From positions 1 to 5,707 of the forward strand of contig DAOWIM010000332.1 in NCBI GenBank assembly GCA_030640905.1: a stretch of DNA of 5,707 nucleotides. The letters are read 5' to 3'. This document shows, piece by piece, positions 1-5,162 of this stretch. This stretch comes from a bacterium (lineage in GTDB: Bacteria > Zixibacteria > MSB-5A5 > GN15 > FEB-12). A model generated the notes under the pieces. It searched no databases and was not told the DNA's origin. It saw nothing but the letters and a program-made list of their open reading frames with translations. Position 1 is the stretch's first letter. Every line of letters starts with the position of its first letter. Both the position numbers and the translations under genes were made by a program.

Positions 1-302
1 AGGTACTCGACTTTGGAGCCTCGTGGGTACTGGCAGGAGTATGGTATGGCTTAGCCGGTAAACCAGTCGGTCGATGCGCCCGGATGATTGTAGAGGCCGA
101 ATGTGCCATTGTTGGCAACGGCCAGTTCGATCTTGCCGACCCGGTGTGCTACCAGAGCGTGAGCCGGTGCACCATCGGCAGCGAAAACGTGCGAGTCAAG
201 CCGGTCGCCGGCGTTGGGGTTCAACACTGCTGAGACATCGGCGGGGAAAGAGGTGCCGATCAGAAACAGTGCGATAACAATCTTCAGATTGACCGTACTC
301 AC
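1..302 (-). pseudogene. Secreted protein gene, N-terminal part, interrupted by an in-frame TAA
   Basis: I prefer a GTG start at 302 because an AAGGAG box lies at 314-319, 11 nt upstream; an in-frame ATG at 347 has no ribosome site and sits beside a dyad. From GTG the protein opens with a signal peptide (MSTVNLKIVIALFLIG..., probable cleavage after VSA), then a short mature region ending HRVGKIELAVANNGTFG...STDWFTG before TAA at 51-53. Reading on in the same frame beyond the stop gives AIPYSCQYPRGSKVEYL up to the window edge. As I recall, large secreted proteins of FCB candidate phyla have a 'VGxIxLxVTNxGxFG' segment followed by 'C(F/I)TG...P.C.YP.GS..EYL'. The continuation therefore looks like genuine protein, and TAA replaces one codon, perhaps an AAA. 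Seen: stop, frame and signal peptide. Known only from memory: the family pattern. Inference: a recent nonsense mutation, or a base error in the assembly. Function unknown; the mature protein would be exported. Confidence 0.6.
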
Positions 303-347
303 AACCTGTGTTTCTCCTTGTGTTTGTGCATGCCGACAGACCAGCAT

Positions 348-367
348 TCAGGTTGCAAGCAACCTGA
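348..367. repeat. Perfect 9-bp dyad upstream of the secreted-protein gene
   Basis: TCAGGTTGC and GCAACCTGA flank two central A residues, making a 20-nt perfect inverted repeat. It lies about 46 nt upstream of the preferred GTG start at 302, on the leader side of that gene. It could be an operator or a leader hairpin. No T-run follows on either strand, so an intrinsic terminator for the upstream retron operon is not supported. Confidence 0.55.
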
Positions 368-373
368 CCTACG

Positions 374-385
374 AGTTGATCAACT
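374..385. promoter_or_regulatory. 12-bp perfect palindrome beside a TATATT box
   Basis: AGTTGATCAACT is a perfect palindrome. On the minus strand it directly follows TATATT, a -10-like hexamer at about 386-391, so a bound regulator would sit on the start-site region of the gene reading left from 302. No convincing -35 hexamer lies at the right distance, so the promoter itself is weakly supported. A chance palindrome of this length is possible. Confidence 0.35.
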
Positions 386-485
386 AATATAGTGATAACA
401 GGAGGGGATCGTTATTCCAAGATAATTTGCGGGGGGGCGGGGTGCACCGGTAGAGGTCCAGCGTGTGTCCCACCCGACGAAGATA

Positions 486-510
486 GGGGTAGGGGTAATG
501 GGTTGTGGGG
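486..510 (+). other. G-quadruplex motif just past the reverse transcriptase stop
   Basis: Four G tracts (GGGG 486-489, GGGG 492-495, GGG 500-502, GGGG 507-510) are separated by loops of 2, 4 and 4 nt, fitting the usual G3+ with 1-7 nt loops definition. The motif is on the plus strand, the template strand for the minus-strand retron operon, and starts about 13 nt beyond the RT stop codon. A second G-rich tract, seven G then C then four G, lies at 431-442. A role as a transcription roadblock at the operon end is inference. No hairpin plus T-run terminator was seen in 348-522. Confidence 0.5.
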
Positions 511-522
511 CAGCCACCGCTA

Positions 523-1446
523 TTAGCGTAACGCGCGACGGAGCCGCTTGGAGAGACTTTCAGCCGCTCCTCGATTCAAAGTACCAATATATGCAATCTT
601 TCCACGGATACTGAGGACTTGGGTCGAGTCGCCATTCCTGTGCTTTTCCATCTCGGCGTCAAGGGAATCTATCAGGTCTCGTGTTTCTCTAACCTTTGCA
701 GATGGGGCATCAAGGCAACTGTTTACTCTGACTCCGGTGACGACTTGTTCTTCGTTGCCGTAGAAAACCTTCGTTTTGTTGGTATTTTGTCGAAAGCCCT
801 CTTGTTCAATAATCCGCTTGACGGTTGGAGCCAGATTCTCGACAAATGCCGGGCCAGAGACGACTATGTCGTCCACGTAAGTTCCAGCGGTGCCGTTGAA
901 GGACTTCGCAAGTCGGTCAAGTCGTCGAGCTAACGAGTGAGTGACGATATTGCCAACAACCGTACTAGTCGGCGAACCTTGTGGTAATCCTCCCTCCAGC
1001 GTGGTTAATCGTGTTAAGAATCTCGCTACATCGGGTGAACATCTAAGCTCAATAAATGCGTTGTAGACTTTTCCCGGACGAACATTTGGGAAGAAACTCT
1101 CCAGATCTGATTTGAGTATCGCTGGTCTGCCTACATGCGGTTGTGCATATGTTCGAGTACTTCGACCCCGGAGGCCGCCGTGCATCACCTTTGGGTGCTC
1201 CAGCCTCTGCAGTAGACTAGCCAAGCGCCCCACGATAAAACGAAATCTCCCAATTGGAGTTGCCGTGGGTCTTCTCTTGCCTTTCTTCTCCACACAGCCT
1301 CGGCGATAATACCTGTCTGGAGTGTTGTCTAAGCCCTCGCAGATGGAATTCAACTCCGAGAGTGTAGTTCCGAGTAGACGACACAAATGTTTCACATCTC
1401 GAACTGCGAGTGTGGCCAACTTGCGGTGATATGATGTCACTCCCAA
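523..1446 (-). CDS. Retron-type reverse transcriptase (RT)
   Basis: A 307-aa RNA-directed DNA polymerase that would copy part of its own non-coding RNA into msDNA. Catalytic features in order: KSDLESFFPNV around 112-122 with the first metal-binding Asp at D114; GLPQGSPTS at 153-161; and YVDD at 190-193 with the other two Asp residues. Two retron-specific signs are present. A VTG triplet stands at 236-238 (VVTGVRVN). Before motif 3, where retron RTs carry NAxxH, there is YAQPH at 100-104, so Ala and His are kept and Asn is Tyr. The C-terminal RGKIAYIGTLNR segment matches the short thumb region of retron RTs. No endonuclease or maturase domain is present, and the length fits retron RTs (about 300-320 aa). 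The TTG start at 1446 is favoured by an AGAGGG box at 1454-1459 with 7 nt spacing; a GTG at 1440 is the alternative. It begins 3 nt after the HTH gene stop, so the two are co-transcribed and probably translationally coupled. Confidence 0.9.
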   Translation of the reverse strand: MGVTSYHRKLATLAVRDVKHLCRLLGTTLSELNSICEGLDNTPDRYYRRGCVEKKGKRRPTATPIGRFRFIVGRLASLLQRLEHPKVMHGGLRGRSTRTYAQPHVGRPAILKSDLESFFPNVRPGKVYNAFIELRCSPDVARFLTRLTTLEGGLPQGSPTSTVVGNIVTHSLARRLDRLAKSFNGTAGTYVDDIVVSGPAFVENLAPTVKRIIEQEGFRQNTNKTKVFYGNEEQVVTGVRVNSCLDAPSAKVRETRDLIDSLDAEMEKHRNGDSTQVLSIRGKIAYIGTLNRGAAESLSKRLRRALR

Positions 1447-1449
1447 TGT

Positions 1450-1731
1450 CTAGCCCTCTTTCAATGCGAGTCGCGCGGTCAACAAATCGCCCAAGAGTTT
1501 ACGTAATTCCAACTGGATTTCATTGCTCGGCTCTGCGCCGTCGATCAGTAGCAGCGCAACCGGGATACAGAATCGATGCGAGATTGATTTCAGAAGAGAA
1601 AGCCCAGGTCGGACTTTATCATTTTCAATCTGTGAAAGATATGTTCTTGCGATTCCTAGTTCGCGTGCCAAAACGGTCTGCGACACGCCGTCGGTCGTTC
1701 TAAGCAGCCTTATTATGTATCCAACGTTCAT
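1450..1731 (-). CDS. XRE/Cro-type helix-turn-helix protein, retron partner
   Basis: A 93-aa protein. Residues about 3-60 form a five-helix XRE domain: IIRLLRTTDGVSQTVLARELGIARTYLSQIENDK has the usual 'sQ..LA..lGis..ylSqiE' pattern with the recognition helix around ARTYLSQIE, followed by RPGLSLLKSISHRFCIPVALLL. The C-terminal tail (about 70-93, EIQLELRKLLGDLLTARLALK) is a leucine-rich helix likely used for dimerisation. The ATG at 1731 puts the domain at the usual distance from the N-terminus; a TTG at 1791 would add 20 unrelated residues. No good ribosome site precedes 1731, but the gene overlaps the end of the upstream 111-aa gene by 32 nt, which suggests coupled translation. It is followed after 3 nt by the RT gene. 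An RT with an HTH partner matches what has been described as type VI retrons. Whether it is a repressor, an antitoxin or the effector is not shown by the sequence. Confidence 0.85.
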   Translation of the reverse strand: MNVGYIIRLLRTTDGVSQTVLARELGIARTYLSQIENDKVRPGLSLLKSISHRFCIPVALLLIDGAEPSNEIQLELRKLLGDLLTARLALKEG

Positions 1732-2035
1732 AATATATAAAAAGTGTTTCTTGACAGTTAAAAGAGGAATGGATTCGTTCGACCACGTCAATCAGGTAAA
1801 TGACTGCCTGCAAAATACTGTCCCACTGCAGCGCTTTTGAGCTGCAATCTCGTTCAAGCATTTCACGCAATCTCTTAGCCGATCTCAGGGAGTTCCTGAA
1901 ATCCACCGGCATCGAGCGAGCATCGGTGCCTTCCACATTCTTGCTAAGCTGTTCCAAGTCGGATACGAGCTTCGTTGCAAGAAGCAGAGTACGTTCGCGC
2001 CGCTCTGCCGCTGTTGCATTGTATTTCTTAATCAT
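1700..2035 (-). CDS. Small helical protein of unknown family, first gene of the retron operon
   Basis: A 111-aa charged protein that I do not recognise. The ATG at 2035 is strongly supported by AAAGGAGG at 2044-2051 with 8 nt spacing, the best ribosome site in the cassette; upstream extension of the frame runs into the structured leader and is rejected. The sequence begins MIKKYNATAAERRERTLLLA and looks almost entirely alpha-helical, with amphipathic stretches around 9-35 and 46-66 (FRNSLRSAKRLREMLERD). A more hydrophobic segment follows at about 73-87 (SILQAVIYLIDVVERI), then an aromatic tail, ETLFIYYERW. There is no signal peptide and no catalytic motif that I can see. It overlaps the HTH gene by 32 nt and sits directly after the candidate msr-msd RNA, the slot an effector occupies in several retron types. 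Effector or toxin function is inference from position; it could equally be a small structural partner of the HTH protein. Confidence 0.75.
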   Translation of the reverse strand: MIKKYNATAAERRERTLLLATKLVSDLEQLSKNVEGTDARSMPVDFRNSLRSAKRLREMLERDCSSKALQWDSILQAVIYLIDVVERIHSSFNCQETLFIYYERWIHNKAA

Positions 2036-2043
2036 TAGAATAA

Positions 2044-2051
2044 CCTCCTTT
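2044..2051 (-). promoter_or_regulatory. Strong Shine-Dalgarno site of the 111-aa gene
   Basis: AAAGGAGG on the minus strand, 8 nt before the ATG at 2035, fixes that start. The stretch GGAGGTTATT (2048 down to 2039) is complementary at 9 of 10 positions to AATATCCTCC in the leader (2332 down to 2323), so the site could be masked by RNA pairing. Confidence 0.8.
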
Positions 2052-2061
2052 CTAGTTCTTG

Positions 2062-2354
2062 AATTTACCGGACGATGGCGTCCACTTTTGAACACTACCA
2101 CCGTCTCCCTGTAACTGAAGAGCAGTTCAATGCTCTTGCGTTGAGCGATCGATAATAAGTATCGGCACATGCTGAGCTTGAGGTGCTGATACGCAATCGC
2201 TGCAGCCTACTTCCGTGGCCTCACGCATTCTCTTCACAAGCGAAAAGTCGGCTACTCGTAAGCAGCCCTTCAAAATCGCCGAAATTACGACGGTCAAAAA
2301 CTTCGGAAGGCAATCCAACAGCGGAGGATATTTTCTTGTCAAAGAACAATTGCT
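2062..2354 (-). ncRNA. Candidate retron msr-msd RNA / structured operon leader
   Basis: This stretch follows a sigma70-like promoter, precedes the operon's first gene, has no credible coding frame and is full of stems. Read 5' to 3' on the minus strand: hairpin GGCTGCT-TACG-AGTAGCC (2267-2250, 7 bp with one G-T); after 2 nt, hairpin CTTTTC-GCTTGT-GAAGAG (2247-2230, 6 bp with one wobble); then a long imperfect hairpin with base TGCGTGAG (2227-2220) pairing CTCaACGCA (2145-2137), middle CGAT/ATCG and tip GTATCaGCAC / GTGCcGATAC (2192-2183 / 2168-2159); finally hairpin AAGAGCA-TTGAAC-TGCTCTT (2137-2118), whose first base T/A at 2137 competes with the long stem. Two adjacent short stem-loops followed by one long hairpin is the classic msr then msd arrangement. 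The ends may be joined by GACCGTC-region pairing (2289-2294 with 2100-2105, extended by 2295-2299 with 2086-2090), or by 2279-2286 with 2062-2071; either could be the a1/a2 repeat. The branching G and exact ends cannot be set by eye. Confidence 0.5.
2070..2083 (-). other. Short hairpin between leader and first ORF
   Basis: GGACG-CCAT-CGTCC on the minus strand forms a perfect 5-bp stem with a 4-nt loop, about 20 nt upstream of the Shine-Dalgarno site of the 111-aa gene. It may be the last element of the structured leader or may mark the 3' side of the candidate msr-msd RNA. Short enough to arise by chance. Confidence 0.3.
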
Positions 2355-2360
2355 GACGGG

Positions 2361-2389
2361 ATACTACATATTCCGAATCCATATGTCAA
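2361..2389 (-). promoter_or_regulatory. Sigma70-like promoter of the retron operon
   Basis: On the minus strand a perfect TTGACA -35 box (2389-2384) is followed after exactly 17 nt by TAGTAT (2366-2361), a four-of-six match to the -10 consensus. Transcription would start near 2354 and run through the structured leader, the 111-aa gene, the HTH gene and the RT gene. It is the best promoter-like site I found in the window and places the non-coding leader at about 315 nt before the first start codon. Confidence 0.65.
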
Positions 2390-2429
2390 GAGAAATCCGA
2401 CACTTGTGAACAGAAATAATACAACAATT

Positions 2430-2460
2430 TCGTAAGATATGGCCTGATAGTGACTTACGA
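2430..2460 (-). other. 7-bp inverted repeat upstream of the retron promoter
   Basis: TCGTAAG (2460-2454) and CTTACGA (2436-2430) form a perfect 7-bp inverted repeat around a 17-nt centre. It lies about 40 nt upstream of the -35 box of the retron promoter. An upstream operator, possibly for the HTH protein, is conceivable. It could also belong to the hairpin cluster on its right. Confidence 0.3.
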
Positions 2461-2464
2461 GAGA

Positions 2465-2506
2465 ACGGAAAAGTTTCGGATTGCTTTGGTCCGAAGGCTT
2501 TTCCGT
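2465..2506. repeat. Long 15-bp hairpin between the retron and the CBM9/DUF5916 gene
   Basis: ACGGAAAAG (2465-2473) pairs with CTTTTCCGT (2498-2506) and TTCGGA (2475-2480) with TCCGAA (2490-2495). They are separated only by a 1-by-2 internal loop, around a 9-nt apical loop. Fifteen base pairs with one interruption is well beyond chance. No T-run follows on either strand, so it is not a standard intrinsic terminator. It is upstream of the retron promoter, so it would belong to the retron RNA only if transcription began further right. It is the alternative candidate for an msd stem. Confidence 0.6.
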
Positions 2507-2562
2507 GTGTTTCAGATAAACGCGGAGTGAAGATGGTGTTCCATAACGATTTAGCTTTGTAG

Positions 2563-2674
2563 CGCAGAACCCTTTAGCGGTTCTGCGACTTTGGTTTCTC
2601 GGCTCTGGCAGAACCACTTCGGGTTTTGCCCTACTACGAGACTACAAACATGTTTGAGGGTGCCGAGCCAGAGC
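2563..2674. repeat. Composite palindromic intergenic element downstream of the CBM9/DUF5916 gene
   Basis: Several nested inverted repeats share a GCAGAACC / GGTTCTGC core. Hairpin 1 is CGCAGAACC (2563-2571) with GGTTCTGCG (2579-2587), perfect 9 bp. Hairpin 2 is GGCAGAACC (2607-2615) with GGTTTTGCC (2622-2630), 9 bp with one wobble. GCTCTGGC (2602-2609) can also pair with GCCAGAGC (2667-2674), enclosing a 12-bp perfect palindrome CAAACATGTTTG (2645-2656). The element abuts the stop codon of the gene at 2676. Its modular form suggests an interspersed palindromic repeat, possibly also helping to end transcription. Only one copy is in the window, so the repeat nature is inferred. Confidence 0.5.
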
Positions 2675-2675
2675 G

Positions 2676-5162
2676 TTAGATATTCAGCCAGTAGCTTGTT
2701 TTGACCAAAAAGACATTGTTGGCGCCGCCTGAAAACATTCGCTTCAAATCCCGATTCAGATCAAGGTCTCTCAGCGAAGAATCATTGTCGGACATAGCGC
2801 GTGTCCATACGACGTACAACGTGCTGCCGGGCAGGTATTCCCATCGCACGATCGCTGTGGAGTTCAGGGCCGTGTAGTTGCGGTCCTTATCGAATCCGGT
2901 CAACTGACCCGAGTATTGATTGCCACCCTGATAGTAGCGATAGTTTTCATAGTCAAGGCCAGACGCCAATCCCTGGGCCGAGAGCTGGAAAGTCAGGTTA
3001 CGATTGATTACCAGTCCCGCCGAAGCGTGCAGGAAAATTTCGTCTCTGTTCAGGTCTGCGAAAACGGAAGAGTCTTCATCATTGAAAGAATCGTAATCTA
3101 CCCAGCGGGTGACGTCGACATTGCGTTTGTAGTTGGCGCCGATTTCAAACTCCATGTTACCCTTCGGTCGGTATGTGATACCAAAGTAACTGGCCGACCA
3201 GTGGCCGCCGCGATCTCCGCCGCCACCGGGATTGAATGAAAAGGAAACTTTCTTCCTTTGATCGGTGTGGAGGTTGAACCACCAACTGAACGTCGGTCGT
3301 GTTGGCCACTCCCAGAGGCCGTTACCGCGGGTTTCCAGATCGCAGTATTTTTCTCCTTGAACGCTAACTCCGCCTCCAAGTGACCAGTTGTTTACGAATT
3401 CGATGTAGCCATTGTAATTGCCACCCAGTTGGTACTGTACGCCGTCATAATTCCACGACGTATAGAAATTGAAATTATTGAACGAATTCCGGACAATCCA
3501 CCAGTCATCGCTGGTACGGTACTGTACCCACGCCCACGTATGTCGGCTATCAACTCGCGATGAATACCCAAGCCGGTTGATACGCAAATCGGGGCTCTTG
3601 AAGGTGATGCCCAGCGCACCGCGAATATGTTTGCCGCGTTCCTTATGAATCGCGGCATTGATGCCGTATCCGGTTTTTTCATTGTCAACGCGGCTGAAGA
3701 TAGCATGACCGCGCAACAGCCAGCCACCATCGCTTGTGAACAGACGCCAATCGACGCCGCCGGTGGTGGCTGGATGATAACTATCCTGGCTGGTCACTGT
3801 CAGCATGCCGCCGATACTTGATTTTTCAAAGATGTCCTGTTTGAGCCTCACAACCGTGTAGTTGGCCGTCGGTTCAACTATCTGTTCGCGAGAGACAGTA
3901 TCAAGTGAGAGGGTATCGACAACGAGTGTTTCGTCTATCCAGGTGGAGTCGGTCACCAGATTTGTCTCAGCGGCATACTCGGTCCATTCTTCCTGCGTCT
4001 GAGCAGACAAGATGGCTATTGAGGTTCGGTTACCAAGCTTGCCGGTTATCTTGGCCGCTCCCAGAATGGTTGTGGCATTGGGTTGGTCAATTGTATAGGC
4101 ATGTTCGGAGTCATAGACACCGCCGGGGCGAGCACCGACGCGTCGCGAATAGAAAAGGTCAAAATCGGTACTGAACAGATCAGAGCCTTCCAGAAAAAAC
4201 GGTCGCCGCTCCGAAAACTGAGTCTCATAGGCGGAGAGATTGAGAACCGGTTGATCGAGTTCAACCTGACCAAAATCGGGGTTGATTGTGGCGTTCAAGA
4301 TCAGATTCGATGATAGTGCATACTTGAGATCAAATCCGGTATTACCAATGTAGTCGCGCCCGTCAGGGTTGCCGGCCCGCGTAGGCTCGGTCTCGAAACT
4401 GGAAACAGCATAGGGAAGAAGTTCCAGATGGCGTGACGACTCGATTCCAGCCAGTCCGTTGAGGTGCCCGAAATTGGAGACAAAGCCGCCCTCTGAATCC
4501 GGCGTATAAGCCCAGCCGACAACTTCGTTCTTGCGGTTGATATATCGGATGAAGTCAGCCCCCCAGATATGCTCTTCCTTCTCCGAGAAGCGAATACAAT
4601 GATACGGAATCTTGATCTCAGCAGTCCAGCCCCAGGGTTGAAGCGCCACGCCGCTTTCCCAGACTGCGTCCCACGACATGTCGCTGTGATTTTCATTGTA
4701 GTAACGACAATCGCGCTGCACACCAGCGGCGCTGACTTCAAAGGCGTGACCGGTCTGGTGGTCGTGGAAGGGATCAAGCCGGACGGTTACCCTATCCGAT
4801 TGTGACGAGCGATCACGCCGGACCAACTGCCGGTCGATTTTCTCCGGCTCGGAATCGTAGCACCAGAAGGCCACATAAAGAGCCTCGTCGTCGTAGGCTA
4901 CCGCTACTTTTGTCCGTTCGGTAGCCTGGAGACCCTCATCAGGTTCGCGTTGGATAAACTTCTCGGCAAACTCGATCCCTTCACTTTTCCAGACAGCATC
5001 ATCAAGGTTGCCGTCGATTGTAGGCGGGTAAGGATTAATGTGGTAGGCGGTTAGCTCCGGGACAATTCTCTTGCCCGAAGCGGCGTCATCGGCCATAGCT
5101 ATGGCCGGTATTAAGAATATAATGGCGGTTATAATACTAAGAAGTACCTCAAAGCGTCGCAT
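2676..5162 (-). CDS. CBM9-like / DUF5916 outer-membrane beta-barrel protein
   Basis: An 828-aa exported protein. Residues 1-24 are a signal peptide (MRRFEVLLSIITAIIFLIPA then IAMA, cleavage before DD). Residues about 40-225 form a family-9 carbohydrate-binding-like domain, seen in PPTIDGNLDDAVWKS at 46-60, the ALYVAFWCYDSEP strand near 94-106 and GWTAEIKIPYHCIRF at 178-192. From about 240 to the end is the DUF5916 region, with its typical NPDFGQVELD (294-303) and ERRPFFLEGSDLF (318-330), then many alternating aromatic/polar strands expected of an outer-membrane barrel, ending KTSYWLNI. Members are common in FCB bacteria. Their substrate is not established; carbohydrate or polymer binding is only suggested by the CBM9-like domain. 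The ATG at 5162 is chosen over GTG at 5177 because GAGGAG lies 5 nt upstream and the signal peptide then starts with MRR. It ends in TAA at 2676-2678 and appears intact and monocistronic. Confidence 0.9.
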   Translation of the reverse strand: MRRFEVLLSIITAIIFLIPAIAMADDAASGKRIVPELTAYHINPYPPTIDGNLDDAVWKSEGIEFAEKFIQREPDEGLQATERTKVAVAYDDEALYVAFWCYDSEPEKIDRQLVRRDRSSQSDRVTVRLDPFHDHQTGHAFEVSAAGVQRDCRYYNENHSDMSWDAVWESGVALQPWGWTAEIKIPYHCIRFSEKEEHIWGADFIRYINRKNEVVGWAYTPDSEGGFVSNFGHLNGLAGIESSRHLELLPYAVSSFETEPTRAGNPDGRDYIGNTGFDLKYALSSNLILNATINPDFGQVELDQPVLNLSAYETQFSERRPFFLEGSDLFSTDFDLFYSRRVGARPGGVYDSEHAYTIDQPNATTILGAAKITGKLGNRTSIAILSAQTQEEWTEYAAETNLVTDSTWIDETLVVDTLSLDTVSREQIVEPTANYTVVRLKQDIFEKSSIGGMLTVTSQDSYHPATTGGVDWRLFTSDGGWLLRGHAIFSRVDNEKTGYGINAAIHKERGKHIRGALGITFKSPDLRINRLGYSSRVDSRHTWAWVQYRTSDDWWIVRNSFNNFNFYTSWNYDGVQYQLGGNYNGYIEFVNNWSLGGGVSVQGEKYCDLETRGNGLWEWPTRPTFSWWFNLHTDQRKKVSFSFNPGGGGDRGGHWSASYFGITYRPKGNMEFEIGANYKRNVDVTRWVDYDSFNDEDSSVFADLNRDEIFLHASAGLVINRNLTFQLSAQGLASGLDYENYRYYQGGNQYSGQLTGFDKDRNYTALNSTAIVRWEYLPGSTLYVVWTRAMSDNDSSLRDLDLNRDLKRMFSGGANNVFLVKTSYWLNI

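Noticed and set aside
523..1446. Group II intron maturase or diversity-generating retroelement RT.
   Set aside because: No maturase or endonuclease domain, no intron ends, and no template/variable repeat pair or variable protein seen; VTG and the xAxxH segment favour a retron.
1732..1791. TTG start at 1791 for the HTH protein.
   Set aside because: It adds 20 residues unrelated to XRE proteins; the ATG at 1731 places the domain normally.
2036..2170. N-terminal extension of the 111-aa protein to an upstream start at 2170.
   Set aside because: The ATG at 2035 has a near-perfect ribosome site at 8 nt; the extension would translate structured leader sequence.
2127..2342. A 71-codon minus-strand frame within the retron leader.
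   Set aside because: TTG start without a ribosome site, composition unlike a folded protein, and it coincides with the stem-loops of the candidate msr-msd RNA.
2339..2617. A 92-codon minus-strand frame with a hydrophobic C-terminal stretch (EIVVLFLFTSVGFLLTYGFG) that could be read as a small membrane protein.
   Set aside because: Its N-terminal half is encoded by the hairpin-rich palindromic element and the 15-bp hairpin, its end covers the retron promoter, and no ribosome site precedes it.
2563..2674. CRISPR array.
   Set aside because: The repeats are inverted and unevenly spaced, with no regular spacers.
3098..3379. Several frames of about 65-160 codons on both strands inside the CBM9/DUF5916 gene.
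   Set aside because: They are shadows of a long intact gene and show no ribosome sites or recognisable domains.
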